64,000 nt of DNA. Origin: Hemerocallis citrina. Its lineage: Eukaryota > Streptophyta > Magnoliopsida > Asparagales > Asphodelaceae. This document shows, piece after piece, positions 22,982 to 35,000 of this stretch. How positions within the stretch are numbered: position 1 is the first letter of the stretch; every line of letters starts with the position of its first letter. The position numbers and the translations under genes were made by a program. A model generated the notes under the pieces. It saw only the letters and a list, made by a program, of their open reading frames with translations. It was not told the DNA's origin and made no database searches. The DNA is taken from assembly GCA_017893485.1 (NCBI GenBank), contig CM030366.1, positions 186,169,947 to 186,233,946 of the forward strand. Reading direction: 5' to 3'.

Positions 22982-24330
22982 CTACCTCTTTCGATGGGGC
23001 GGTTTGCGTCCACTCGGTGAGAGTTGATTATGTATGTTCCTCTTTTGAGGGGGATTTCTGCGTCTACCTGGACCTTGTGTCAATTGTGATATCGGCTCAT
23101 TTTGATATTGCTTTTCTTTGTGTATATCTTCTTCCTTCAATACCTCCGGTTCTTGTTGTGGCACTTGTTATGGCTCGAATTTTTGAAATGGTCCATAGTC
23201 ATGCTCTTACATCTTGGCCGGCGTACCATCGAATTTAGAAAAGCTTGAAGTCTTGCCCCATTATCAGCCTCTTCAAGACTGCCACAACATGGTTTTAGGT
23301 TCTCTCGCATAATTTCCTTGAAGCTCTCGGGCACGGTACTCGATATCGTAAGGTGCTTGACGTCCCAATACCATATGAAATCTCCGATATCCAATTTGCC
23401 ACATGTAATCGATGAAAATCTGCATAGTCAAATTAGGTACGCGACCAGTCCCTTTCACGTCATGTAATTTCTGGTCGGACGAGCAAGAATAGGGAATTTT
23501 CTGTTGCAATCCGAATTGCTGAAGTACTCTATTCGGATAGCAGAACTCCATAACACCGAAGTTGACAAGTGGGGATGTCGTCAACCAAAGCTCACTAGTG
23601 GCCGTACATGCGGGTGGAAGCCGTTCCAATACATCTGGGGTGTACGACACCCAATTGACACACTTGTCGCACAACGCATGTAACTCGTCTCTATAGTACG
23701 TCAGAGATGTGTGTGGGTTATCGACCCATATGCGTCACCTTGCCTAATACACTCCTAAAGGATGAGACATCTCTGGAATTGGCGGAGCGGCCAACTAAGC
23801 CGGTGATGGCTCAACCATCCAGGGACGACCCATGGGTGTACGCTCCCAACTCCAAATCTGAAACAACTCCATCGGCCCTGCTATCTATCGAGAATTTAAT
23901 GCACATGCACACAAAGACCTGTACAATGAAGCTAACACAGCACCTCCCCAACTATACCGGCCGGTCATACTGAAGTCGCCCAACAACAGTAAATCCATAA
24001 GTGGCATGAGATTACCAGAGGAGTTTAGGAAGAGCACACCTCCAATCAGACTTACAATGTAGGCACATGTGTAATACTGGACGTCTTTGTCAAAGGAGTT
24101 TTCTATTAAGTACCCTGTGAACCATATATTCAGCCATGCTAGTCGAAGGGATTTACCTTCAAAAAATTATTTATAAAATTTATCTTTTTCTTCACCTTCA
24201 GCTTCATCTTCAGCTTCATCTTCGGCTGCAGCTACAACATCAGTTGTCTTTGCAGCCCATTCAACTTTTAAACCGATACCGAGGTAATTACATACTACTG
24301 ATACTTGAAGAGGTCGGAGAAGCTTGAAGA
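22982..24330 (-). pseudogene. Plant mobile domain (PMD) protein (broken)
   Basis: Read on the minus strand, an acidic stretch (EDEAEDEAEGEEKDK) precedes a PMD core: GKSLRLAWLNIWF, then YTCAYIVSLIGGVLF, then GRYSWGGAVLASLYRSLC, then a QIWSWERTPMGRPW block in another frame, then VNFGVMEFCYPNRVLQQFGL and FIDYMWQIGYRRFHMV. A basic Pro/Arg-rich tail (about 23164-22985, GRRRNPPQKR) follows. PMD proteins (MAIN/MAIL1 relatives) are nuclear proteins, and the domain also occurs inside MULE and gypsy transposons. Stops near 24170 and 23890 and several frame changes disable it. The upstream GGTCGGAG-rich leader (24380-24480) would be its 5' UTR. Its position, reading away from the right candidate TIR, supports a transposon-borne copy. 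Confidence 0.8.
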
Positions 24331-24639
24331 GGAGTTTCGGTTTCGTGGGTTTCGGGAGAGATAGAGAGACAGAATAGGGACAGTGAGGTCGGAGATCGGG
24401 GGGAGAGAGGTTGCAGGTGGCAGGTCGGAGATCGGAGGTCGGAGGTCGGAGGTCGAGAGAGAGAGGCCGAGTGGTCGGAGGTTGTGGGTTTGGGTCTTGT
24501 GGGTTTTGGGTGAGTGAGAGAGGGACATGATAAGGAGAGTGAGAAAGAGAGAAGGAGATTTATTTGAGTGAAATTGTGAAGGGGTATTTCGAGTGATTTC
24601 CCGATAATACCCTTTTACTTAAGTGAGGAGGAGGGAAAG

Positions 24640-24716
24640 AGGAGGGGATGAATCATGGTCGTTGGATCAAGATGATCTTGATCCAATAGCCAGAGGTGGT
24701 GTTTGCACGGTTTGCA
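24640..24716 (-). repeat. Right candidate TIR of the MULE
   Basis: Inverted partner of 907-1010; see there. Contains GATCAAGATGATCTTGATC and ends GTTTGCACGGTTTGCAATTG. Confidence 0.45.
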
Positions 24717-24727
24717 ATTGAACAAAC

Positions 24728-24728
24728 A

Positions 24729-24789
<61 letters not shown>
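24728..24789. repeat. (CA)n microsatellite
   Basis: About 60 bp of near-perfect ACACAC directly outside the right candidate TIR. Confidence 0.97.
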
Positions 24790-24792
<3 letters not shown>

Positions 24793-25149
24793 GGGGGGTG
24801 ATCATGTGAGAACTAGTTCGCGTTCTCACGATAAGTTTCTTGTGAACTTTTAACATAGCCATCACATGGATGATCTGAACCCTTCACATTATTTATAATG
24901 ATAAAATTAGTCTACATGTGTAAAACCAAATCATTTGAAATTCATTTGTCCATTCATCATGTCATTATAAAAAATAACGATATCCAATCATACAATTTGT
25001 AACATTAAATGCATGGACAAACAAATCTCAAATGACTTGATTTTCTATCTGTAGACTAATTTAGATGTGTAGATCAAAATGAATGGTACGGATTATTCTA
25101 TTTATATCCCCAAAAAAGCTTATAATTGGTTGCCACCAAAAGAGTTTTA

Positions 25150-25211
<62 letters not shown>

Positions 25212-25394
25212 GGAATTTAAGGTGAGGTTGAGATTTAACAATTGAGTTTTATTTTATTTTTAACTTTTTTTTATAGAAAGAGAACTCACAATTCTTTAAA
25301 TTTCAAATAAGGCACTCACATTTCACTATTTTTATACACAACACCCAAAATATCGAGCGCACTCAAACAACATCACTTCATTAAAATTTGTTAG
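24790..25394. other. AT-rich intergenic stretch with (TA)n
   Basis: No gene seen. A (TA)n run occupies about 25151-25208. The segment 24797-25130 (GTGAGAACTAGTTCGCGTTCTCAC) has an inverted-repeat start but no matching end that I can place. Confidence 0.5.
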
Positions 25395-26012
25395 TGACAT
25401 GGCTAAAAATGGGGTTAAATCAGAACCGTACAAATCAGGAACGAATCTTAAAGTTTAGGGGTAAAATGCTAACTTCACCCACCAATGGGCCTGAAGTGGG
25501 TACTGGTTCTCCTCCTCAAAAATCCATTAACCCGCGAACGGATCCACCTCAACTGGGTGCGGGTTTCAACCCGCAGCAAACCCGGTCCAGCAGGATAGAA
25601 TTAGGGTTTCTGATTAATATTAATCAACAGCCCTAATTCATATCTATCCTTTCACTGGGAATTAGGGATTACATTCCTAATCTGTTTACAGAGATTATAT
25701 TCCTTATCAGATCATGGGAATTACATTCCTAATCTGATCCCCAAGGCACCTATAAATACCCCTCATCCATCTCCATTAAGAGGTAATCAATCTTTTGCCA
25801 ATTTACGCTCTTTCATAATCTCTCTGATTACTGACTTGAGCGTCGGAGGGTGTGTCGCCGGGAACAACCCCGGTGTCTCGCACTTTTTGCAGGTGTACGG
25901 TGGGAGCGACGGTCAAACTCCGGTGGAACAGGTAAACAGATTTGCTATTCAAAGTTTCTCAAGAATCCACAAATACTATCTGTTTGCTCCCACACCAGAT
26001 TCAGCGGTAACA
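25395..26012 (+). mobile_element. Solo LTR, 618 bp, TSD GTTAG
   Basis: Starts TGACATGGCTAAAAATGG and ends GCGGTAACA; GTTAG is duplicated at 25390-25394 and 26013-26017. Contains a TATA region (CACCTATAAATACCCC near 25746-25761) and GATTACTGACTTGAGCGTCGG (about 25825-25845), a phrase typical of plant Ty3/gypsy Athila/Tat-type LTR transcript starts. Orientation is taken from that phrase. Confidence 0.85.
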
Positions 26013-26017
26013 GTTAG

Positions 26018-26383
26018 TTTAGCCTTGGTTAAAAGCCAACCACGAATGACAAATGACTAGGATGTCCTTCAATTAAACATACCCCAACTTATCCCACCTT
26101 TACTTAAACTAAAGATATGAAATGATGAGTTTGAGATAAATTTGAATTTTTGCTAATGAAAAATAAATAGGGCAAATCTGAAGTAACAAGTTGGAGAAAC
26201 ACTAAAGCAGTGGAGATGGAAATAAGTAATGTTGAAGAAGAATAGGGATCATGTTTCTAGGAAAAAGAGAGGGATTATCAGCGTTGGATAGAATTGGAAA
26301 GAAGAGAGTTTCTCAGTCGTTGGATATAAGAAACATCTGATTAAGTGAAAGAGATTCTATTGCCCAACCTTCGGAGTTAACAT
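26018..26383. other. Unassigned intergenic sequence
   Basis: No ORF, repeat partner in this window or element end recognised. Confidence 0.4.
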
Positions 26384-26655
26384 AATACTAGTAATTTACA
26401 CGTGCAATGCATGTCTTGATAAAATATATATTTTTCAAAATAAAAATTTTGACTTAGTCTGACCTCGAACCTAAGACCTCTTTTATATTAGTTATGAACG
26501 GACAATGCACGTCGTAATAAATTTTTAAAAAAAATAACTGTGAGGACTCGAACCTGAAACCTCCTTCATATTAGTTATTTATGTGCATCACACGCGTTGA
26601 TAGATTGATAAATGTTACTAAGGCCTTCTCCTATTATAATATTAGATATTAGAGA
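26384..26655. repeat. Dispersed repeat, second copy of the 575-900 family
   Basis: Shares AATTTACACGTGC(A/G)ATGCA, a CTCGAACCTxAxACCTC phrase and TTCTCCxATTATAATATTAGA with 575-850. It ends close to the 3' end of the old LINE. Confidence 0.6.
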
Positions 26656-26689
26656 TTTCAGCCTTGTTTAACATTAGATAACTCGATTA

Positions 26690-27262
26690 TTGTTTTTGGG
26701 GTGAGCCCAATATTGTGATGTTGTATATAAAAATAATGAATTATGAGTGGAAAAAAACCCTTTATTTTTTATTTTTGTAAGTGGGCCTTAGGAAGTTTGT
26801 TAAAGCAAAGAATAGCCTCCCTTCTGCTAGAGCAATCCAAATAGGAATGGGGAGAGAAAATATGTTCGAAGAATTATACAAGTTTTGAGAATACAAACAT
26901 TGACTAATTCGTGAATAGAGCTTTTTTTGAGTGACTGCCATGTTTGAGACGGTCTCAAGAAGGTTGCAACAATTAACATTAAAATATCTAATCCTCCCTG
27001 GAAGTACGATATCTTTTTTGTTGATTTGGTTGACTATAGTTGAGGTATCACTAGCCAATTTAATAGATTGGTCTTGGAAATGATAGGCTGATAAATTCTC
27101 CAATCGAACTACATAAGCCTCAGCCATCTTTGGGTCATTCCTTTCACATGCTTTGATGTTCTGGTTAATTAGATCTTACTCTTATTATCCCGAACGAGCT
27201 CGTAGCTGCCATCACAGATTGACCCATGCCTCCCATCAACATAATAATCAACGCTGTGGTGG
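26690..27262 (-). pseudogene. Old LINE (minus strand): RNase H domain and 3' end
   Basis: On the minus strand from about 27127 the frame AEAYVVRLENLSAYHF, IKLASDTSTIVNQINKKDI, RIRYFNVNCCNLLETVSNMAV matches the C-terminal RNase H (RVT_3) domain of plant L1-type LINEs (Glu/Asp positions of A-E-A and E/A-S-D present). It ends in unrelated residues at 26762. The preceding part of the LINE is displaced beyond the TRIM (28072 onward), and the RT to 40.1-40.6 and 57.6-57.8 kb. Confidence 0.75.
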
Positions 27263-27898
27263 TGTGACACCCCAAATTTATAGGAGAAATATTAGAATTA
27301 TATATATAGAATATTGGAGTAGGCCTTATAGAAAGTCTATGGGCTATAGATTAAAGTGGATTAATCAAGGGGCCTAGAGAGTTGATTATGGGGCATAGGC
27401 GTTAAATGACAAAAAAATTTAAAATGAGAGAAAGAAAAGGAGTGGCTATGTGCATGCTGGGGGTGAACGTGGCCCAGTTTGGACATGGGTGGGTTAGTCG
27501 CAAATCGGAGGACAGAGAGAAAGAAAGAGTGTATAAATATAGTTTGCCTATGTTCAAAAGTTACTAAATAGTCCGGACACTTTTTGTGAGGCCCGCCTGT
27601 TGTGGACAGTGGATTAGGATTTATTTGTGTGCGTACGAGTCTGGTACTGGGCGTTACAGATGGTATCAGAGCCAATTTTCGACATCGAATGTAGAGCTTG
27701 TATATATGAGATGCGTAAGATCCTTGGTGGGCAAATTGTCTTTGATCAAGGAGACAGTCTACATTTGACTAGAAAGATCTTGAATTCTTAAGAGGGGGTG
27801 AATGTGACACCCCAAATTTGTAGGCGAAATATCAGAGAGATGCATGCTGGGGGTGATGAGGCCTAGTTTGGGCGTGGGTAGGCAAGTCCCACATCGGA

Positions 27899-27944
<46 letters not shown>

Positions 27945-28071
27945 TACAAATATAGTTTGTCTATGATCAAAAGTTACTAAATAGTTCAGACACTTTTTGT
28001 GAGGCCAACTTGTGGTGGGCAGTGGATTAGAATTTATTTGTGTGCGTACGAGTCTGGTACGGGGCGTTACA
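27263..28071 (+). mobile_element. TRIM (terminal-repeat retrotransposon in miniature)
   Basis: LTR1 is 27263-27658 (TGTGACACCCCAAATTT ... GGGCGTTACA) and LTR2 is 27803-28071 (same ends). Only 144 bp lie between. The tRNA-iMet primer site TGGTATCAGAGCC sits at 27661-27673 and the polypurine tract AAGAGGGGGTGAA at 27790-27802. LTR2 lacks an internal block present in LTR1 and has an expanded (GA)n run (about 27904-27942). Flanks show TGGTG on both sides, offset by one base, so the TSD is only approximate. Non-coding, hence dependent on another element. Confidence 0.88.
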
Positions 28072-28145
28072 TGGTGCCTCAAATAGTTGGTTTTGAGCAT
28101 CATTATTCGTTCAAAAATTTTGCTGAGCATGATGTGCACTTTGAA
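28072..28145 (-). pseudogene. Old LINE: short piece between TRIM and copia relic
   Basis: The minus strand reads through KPCIFKVHIMLSKIFERIM into the sequence right of the RNase H fragment across the TRIM. It is assigned to the LINE by position; similarity alone is weak. Confidence 0.4.
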
Positions 28146-28561
28146 GATACAAGGCTTTGACGAATCACTACATCAGCTATAAAAAGTTTATTTGAGGAAG
28201 TAAGAAGTGAAAATTATATGAAGAAAAATACGGGATAAACGGACTAATTGTTTCTCCATATCATATTTCTTATATATAGAATTTGCATCACACATTTTCT
28301 CGATTTAAGCTAACCTAACAGAGAATATACCTCAATTACAATTTTTTACATGCACAAAATTTGAAGAGAGAATCAAGAAAATGAACTCCAATCAAATTCA
28401 AATTCAAATAGTTTGTCATGTGTCGTAGAATCATGAACGTGAATTCATTGCTATATATAACATCCACCCTCAAGTTGGAGAATGGAGGGAGTGAATCAAT
28501 AGGTGGATAAGTTGAAGAAATTTGATCTCATCCAAGAGCCTTTGTAAACATATCAACAAAT
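28146..28561 (-). pseudogene. copia relic (minus): end of pol and 3' LTR
   Basis: Minus strand: RRFVDMFTKALG, the copia end-of-RNase-H phrase (from 28573 down), a PPT (GAGGGTGGA), then an LTR starting TGTTATATATAGC at 28462. The LTR's far end is not certain. The upstream part of this relic continues at 36026-36696 and about 40021-40095; the LINE 28574-36013 split it. Confidence 0.75.
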
Positions 28562-29102
28562 CGACGAATGTTAACATGACTTTCTCACCTCCTTCACCAT
28601 GCTTGAACCCTACCCTCACCTTGCCTTACCCAACGACTAGAACTCTGCTCCCTTAATACCTGTCTTCAACCTCTATGCACTTGCAGCTGCAACACTCGTC
28701 CTCCCCGTCTCCAGCCCATCTTCTTCTTCTTCAGCACCTGCAACACACCAAACAAGAAGTTAGTGAAATCAAAACCTCAATCATAAATCAGAGATCTCAG
28801 TGTTTACTCTGTCTCCAGCCATGTCGATGGGGCTTTCAGAGTTGGAGTTAAGTGGATGCGGGCCAATGAGAGGGTCTGCTACCACCCTGTTGTCGACCAG
28901 AAAACTGAACCCCCCACTACCCATAACCAACCTACTGCACTCTCCACTGTACTCCCCCTACCCTCACCTCCTCCCCCACCACCTCCTCTCCCACCAAACT
29001 CAATAGCACAGCCCCACCTCTCCCCTGTGCAGGAAGACAACAGGGGGCTCATACAAGCTCTATCCCCCGCACGAGCATACCATAGTACACATCAACAGCG
29101 GA

Positions 29103-32069
29103 ATGGGCGAGTGTTCCATCATCATCGCCCCCACAGAATCGGCCCCTAGAGGTAGGGCCCATAGAGAGGGTCCCCCTACTGGCGCTGTCGCGCGTAAAAG
29201 GATCCCCCCCCCAAGGAACCACCACCACTACTATGGCGAAAGGCAGGACAAGCAACACTACAGCCACAGCGTACATGATCAGAACAGATACCATCCCAAC
29301 CACCAATCATGGGCCCCAAGGCATAACCCAAACCCTACCCCAAATTCTTCCACAACCCTGGCCACAAGGCATAATCATAGAGACAAACACCCACAGCAAC
29401 TCCTCCCCCAACAGAGACCAACACCATCCAACCACTACCACAAACCACAACATCCTAACCAGTACCAGAACTTACATCCCGCACATAATCCTATCACCAA
29501 TACCTCCAATCACAATTACAAACCCCAGCACCCCTCTATCCTCTCTACTCAGCCTCCCCCCGATCAGTGGCAATTAGCGCAATCTCCACCGAAGCCAATT
29601 GTTGAGTGGGCCCAAGAAGGGGAGCCACAAGACAAGGTGACGATGGAGAGGGCCTATACAAAGAAGAGAGAGGACACTGAGTGGGTGATAGTGGTAAGCA
29701 AAGCAAAAAAAAGGCAACAAAATTCCCCACCTCCACAGACAGAAATAAAAAAAAAGCAAAGGAGAGAGAAACGCAAATCGGCACCATGTTTCAACTGCGG
29801 GGACTTGGGGCATTTCCGGCAAGATTGCACAAAGGAGGTGTGATGCCTGAAGTGCATAAAATGGGGGCACATGCCGTACGACTGCACCAACGTCACCGCC
29901 TCTAACAACGATGACGAACATCCTTTTAGAAGAAGGAGATCGCCAGGTAACCCCTCCTATATTCGGCTTGCCAACAGCCTCGACATTATAAAAAAAGAAG
30001 AGAAATGGCTTCGAAAATGGTGTGTGATAGCTAAAGTAAGAGCAGGTAGCCCTTCAGAGAATCACATCCTCCACGCCTTAAACCTGAAGTGGCCAATAAG
30101 GGCTCACATGGACTGGGTAGCTAAGAAGCTTTGCCACCGCCAATTCCTGGTCTCATTACCATCAACGAAGAAAGTAAGCGAGATTTGCAATTTGGGAACG
30201 GTAGACTTTGGTCACTTCAAGATCGAATTCGCCCCTTGGTCAACCAGCTTCGAAGCAGAACTACCGCAAGGTGAACGGTTTTGGGTATGGATTCATAATG
30301 TCCCGCTCCACTTCTGGAAGAAAGAGGCATTGCAAGAAATAATCTCAAAGTTTGGAACAATAGAAGACATTGATGAGAAGACCGTCCAGCGATCAGAGAT
30401 AGTGTCGGCTAGAATACTCATCCGAAGCCCAGACATCAGTCTCATGCCGCAATTTGCAAAGGTTTTCTCCTTTCAAGAATCATACCTCATACGATTTGTG
30501 CTTGACAAGCAAGCGGAGTCGGAGGCGGAGCTCCAACTGCTTGCTTCCCCACCCCCTTCGCTTAGAGATGGTAGATCCTACAAGCAAGTGACATCACCGA
30601 AGCACACCATCGATGGGGGCCATGAAATTGAATGGGCGCACCGGAAGATCATCAGAGCTATAAGGGGGATGGAGGAACACCAGGGGGGTACGGCAGCGAT
30701 CAGAGCGTTACACAAAATCCCCCAAAAATTGGACGGCCAAGATCAAGGCGCCATCAGTAGCTCTAACAGTCAAGATCGAATAAAGAAAGTGGATCTACAA
30801 CCCCTGCCAACAATGGCAGTTGGAGTAGACCCAGGCCTTCATCTCAGAACCCTGACCCCTTACAAAGCCAGAAATGGAAGTCAGCACTCAGAAGCGACTG
30901 TAGAGGTACAATCCACAGCTGATAGCGGTGAGACCCCCAAGGTCCCAAACAGACAAACCCTTTCGCCAAAAAGGAAAAAGCCTGAGTCTTTGGGACGAGA
31001 ATCAGAGCTAGGAATGGTTATTTTGGGGAAGAATACGAACGAAGGAACAAAGAAAATGGGGCGAAAAGAGAAAGGAGCCATTTTGGGAGAATAAGACAAC
31101 GGTGAATGGGGTAAGAACCCAAAACAAAGTGTCCACAATGGGGTCAAAGCTTCGGAGATTGCGCTAGCCTCGATCGCTCTGCCTACAAATGAGGAGGAGC
31201 CACGTCATTCTGACAGCGCGAAGACCAAGGGATAGCTACGTCTGCTTCGACCCAGCTTTGAGATAAGCGATGAGGGCGTTAATGAACGAGTTGGGCCCAA
31301 AGAGGGGCCCAACAACGCTCACGACGTAAATAAAAGAAAAAATGGGGATGCTGAGAGGGTGAACACTTACAACCAGAACCCTATTTTGGCAATTGTACCT
31401 ACTGTATCTGCGGCCCAACTTTCTTTTGGGCTCAAAACTCCTAGCACAATAAATGGGGAAGATGAACACACCTCATTAGTAGCTCAACTTATTCATGGGC
31501 CCAACAGTTCTAGATCAAATCTCATTCTGTCTGAAGTTATGGGAGAGCCCACCATACAGGTTGCACACCACAGTGATGAAGATGATTGTGAAGACAGGCT
31601 GAACCTCGAAGATGACCTCATCTACTCTGAGGGAGAATCTTTGGAGTCAGAGGATTATGATTTTGATGTTGACTTCCGAGCTATTTCCCCAGATTTTGTT
31701 CCCTTTACTTACCCAACCTTCCAACTAACTGCACCTAGCTCGAGCCGTTCAGACCAAGGTTTCAGAGTATAGAAAGTGGCTAAGAGGACTAATGAGCAGT
31801 CCCTAGACGACTATATGGAGATCGCGGTGGCCGCTAAGTCCTCTAAATCTAGCGACGGAGGTACGCGTTCCTTCTTAGCATCTATTTTTAATTTCATGAC
31901 TGATAATAAGATTTTTGGTCTAGCCAAAATCTGTGGTCTTGCGGTAGGCGACACCGATCGGAATGCGTTCCTCCTTAATAGGATTAGGGGGTGGGAGACG
32001 GATAGGGTTACCCTCAATTTGAACTCGACCTCCAAATTGAGTCACGTTCCTCTATCTATCCATAGTTAA
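29103..32069 (+). pseudogene. LINE ORF1 (broken by in-frame stops)
   Basis: One frame carries the whole ORF, with in-frame stops at 29841-29843, 31092-31094, near 31233 and 31770-31772. Order: His/Pro/Asn-rich N-terminus; basic KKKQRREKRK; CCHC knuckle 1 (CFNCGDLGHFRQDC, about 29788); the first stop; knuckle 2 (CLKCIKWGHMPYDC, about 29844); a DUF4283-like domain (CVIAKVRAGSPSENHILHAL ... FWVWIHNVPLHFWKKEAL, about 30020-30330); a long variable linker; an acidic stretch near 31570-31690; and a C-terminus ending LSHVPLSIHS. ORF1 proteins bind LINE RNA. Plant L1 ORF1 usually has DUF4283 before the zinc knuckle; here the knuckles come first. The terminal TAA overlaps the ORF2 ATG (TAATG, 32067-32071). 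The true start upstream is not certain. Confidence 0.85.
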
Positions 32070-35000
32070 TGGAAGCCCTATTCTGGAACGTTAGAGGGTT
32101 GGGAAGGCAGGGCAAACGAGAAATGGTTAGGAGGTCATAGCCAAGTCAAAAGCTAACATTGTTGGTTTTCAAGAGACCAAACTTTCACATATGTCTAGAC
32201 TTAATAGGTTGGGGGGAAATCGAATATCCGAGTGGAGAATTTCCCCATCTGTTGGGACCTCTGGGGGTATCGTGCTAGGTTTTAACCCAGGAACATTCCA
32301 CTGTCTGGATGAGCTCTACGGGCAATTTTCTGTATCGATCTTGCTCCAACGTAAAGACGACAGGTGGACTCAATCAATCATGGTGGTCTATGGTCCACAC
32401 ACCACTGCCTCTAGGATGGCTTTCTGGGCTAAATTAAGAGTGATCCAAACACACTGGCCACACCCATGGGTGGTGGGGGGCAATTTTAATATCACTAGAT
32501 TCGCATCAGAACACATAGGCAGAGGATCCAGTGATTCTGATAGGGAAGCTTTCAATGAGGTGATCACATATCTGGAACTGGTTGACATTCCCATATCTGA
32601 TAGACTTTTCACCTGGTCAAACATGCAATCTTCGCCCATTTTAGCTAAACTGGACAGGATATTGGTCTCCAGTGACTGGGAGACCAAATTCCCGTTGTCT
32701 ACGGCTAAATCACTTCCTAAACCCACTTCGGATCATGTGCCTATCTTCTTATCCTCTGAGGAAGATCTACCCAGGAAAATGCTAAAGTTTAGATTCGAGA
32801 GAGCATGGCTAGAAATCCAAGGCTTCCACCACATGGTTTACGAGAGCTGGTCTAACCCGACTAAAGGAATTGAGGCGACCGCTATATGGTGTGAAAAGAT
32901 TAGAAGATTTGTGAGTAAACTCAGGAAAATAGAATCGGACCAGATTTGCGCTAATTTGGAGGGCAAAAGAATCCCTTCTTGGAGATATTGATGAGCTTGA
33001 GAAGACTGAAGAGACTAGAGATCTGATTCGGGAAGAGCGGAATAGATTGCTCCAGCTCAGACAGGAAATAGTTCAACTCTATAAGCTGGAAGAAATCAAA
33101 TGGCAACAGCGATCCAGAATCTCATGGCTCAAAGAGAGAGACGCGAACATAGCATTCTTCCATAGAGTGGCCAGTGCCAGGCGTAGATCTAACCTCATTC
33201 ACTCGATCCAATCGGACCCTGGAATTATCCAAGACGACTAGGATATCAGAATGGCATTCCAGTCCCACTTTAAGCGCCTCTTTGATCACAAAACGGACTT
33301 AAGATTCCCCCTACACCACGACTTCTGGGAGGACCGGGGGTGGGGGCAGGTCAGACCGTATGATGCGGGCCCTAGAAGCACCATTCACTGAGAAGAAAGT
33401 CTGGGAGGCAGTCTAGCAACTTGGCAAAGACAAAGCTCCAGGTCCTGATAGGTTCCCAATGATCTTCTACCAGACATTCTGGGAGGAAATCAAAGGTGAT
33501 TTACTGAAAGTATTCACTGATTTCTACGACCATAAACTCAAACCATGGAGAAATAATTATGCGGAGGTTGTGCTGATCCCCAAGAAAGAAGACTCTCGGC
33601 GAGTGGAAGACTACCACCCTATTAGTCTCCTTAACTGCTCTGTTAAGATCATCACCAAGACACTTGCTAATAGATTGGGAATGGTGATGGATAGCCTCAT
33701 TAGTCACGATCAGACGGGGTTCATTAAAGAAAAATGTATTCAGGACAGTATATGTACGGCCGAAGAAACTATCCACCAATGTCACACATCGAATACTAAG
33801 AGCTACCTCCTGAAGTTGGATTTCGAGAAATCCTATGACTCGGTCGAATGGGACTGTCTTCTAGAAATGCTGGCTGGAAGAGGCTTTGGGGATAGATAGA
33901 TTAGATGGATCCACACATGTCTCACCACCAGCAGAACGGCAATTTTAGTTAATGATGTGTCGGGCCACCCATTTTCATACAAACGGGGCCTCAGATAAGG
34001 AGATCCACTCTCACCCTTTCTTTTCACCATTGTGGCAGACGTACTCCGATCCATGATGGCTAATTGCAGCAGAGCAGGCTGGATCGCCCCGGTGGCCAGG
34101 GGGATCAATTGTCAAGGTTGCTCAATCCTCCAATATGCAGATGATACTCTCCTATTTGGTAATGGCAAACTCGGGGAAACTACTGTCTTTAAAGGTATTC
34201 TATATAGCTTCCGGTCTCAGGGTCAATACAAAAGTGCTCTCATCTCCATTGCCCTGACTACAGAGGAGGCGATAGAACATGCCACAATTCTCAACTGCTC
34301 CACTGAGTGCTTCCCCGTCCAGTATCTGGGATTGCCACTAAGACCCGGAAAACTCAAAAAGACCGATTGGCTACCCATTATTGACTGGGTTGAGAACCGG
34401 CTGACAAGATGGAAAGGTAAAGCTTTATCATTAGGAGGAGAGTCACGCTTATCAATGTCGTCCTCTCAATTCTCTCAACCTACTATTTATCCTTCTTTGA
34501 AATGCCGCGATGGATAATTTAGAGAATCGATCGGACTCGAAAACGGTTCTTATGGAAAGGAGCAGACCCAGAACGAGGTGGCTACCATCTTAGCAGATGG
34601 GAGAAGGCATGCATGAAAAATATACATGGAGGACTAGGCATTATTGATCTGTGGGACATGAATCTTGCTCTATTGGGTAAATGGTGGTGGAAAGTTTTCC
34701 ACCATAATGGAGAAGGGTGGCAAGACTATGTTTAGGGATACCTGCATGGGAATGGGACGAGAAATCTGGGCTTCAGGGTAGGCCCACGTGTATCCTGATT
34801 CTGGAAAGGCATCGCTAAGGCCTATGAACCATTCATTAGATGTGTTACATCAGTGATCGGTAATGGCAGACTCACCAGATTCTGGTGGGATAAGTGGTGC
34901 GGGGATCACACTATCCGAGCCCTGTTCCCCGATCTATATGCACATGCATCACAACCACACTGCACGGTGGCCGCTACCTGGAAAAGAGGTTCTTGGAATC

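Larger units (their letters stand above)
905..24716. mobile_element. Candidate MULE (Mutator-like) element, hugely expanded by later insertions
   Basis: The two ends carry imperfect inverted repeats (about 907-1010 and 24640-24716). A FAR1/MULE-type transposase relic reads inward from the left and a plant-mobile-domain relic reads inward from the right. This matches the convergent two-gene plan known from MuDR, and PMD genes are known to associate with MULEs. The copia element 1573-12410 and the 3.5-kb LTR ending at 21947 are later insertions. A 9-bp target duplication could not be seen: the right end runs into a CA microsatellite. The extent is therefore inferred from the TIR-like ends and gene content only. 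Confidence 0.42.

Noticed and set aside
24136..24865. Short frames with HLQLHL or CVCVCV repeats
   Set aside because: Products of the simple CTTCATCTTCAG and CA repeats opposite the PMD relic.
29049..29921. Several minus-strand frames, hydrophobic and Leu/Phe-rich
   Set aside because: Antisense shadows of LINE ORF1's Pro/His-rich part.
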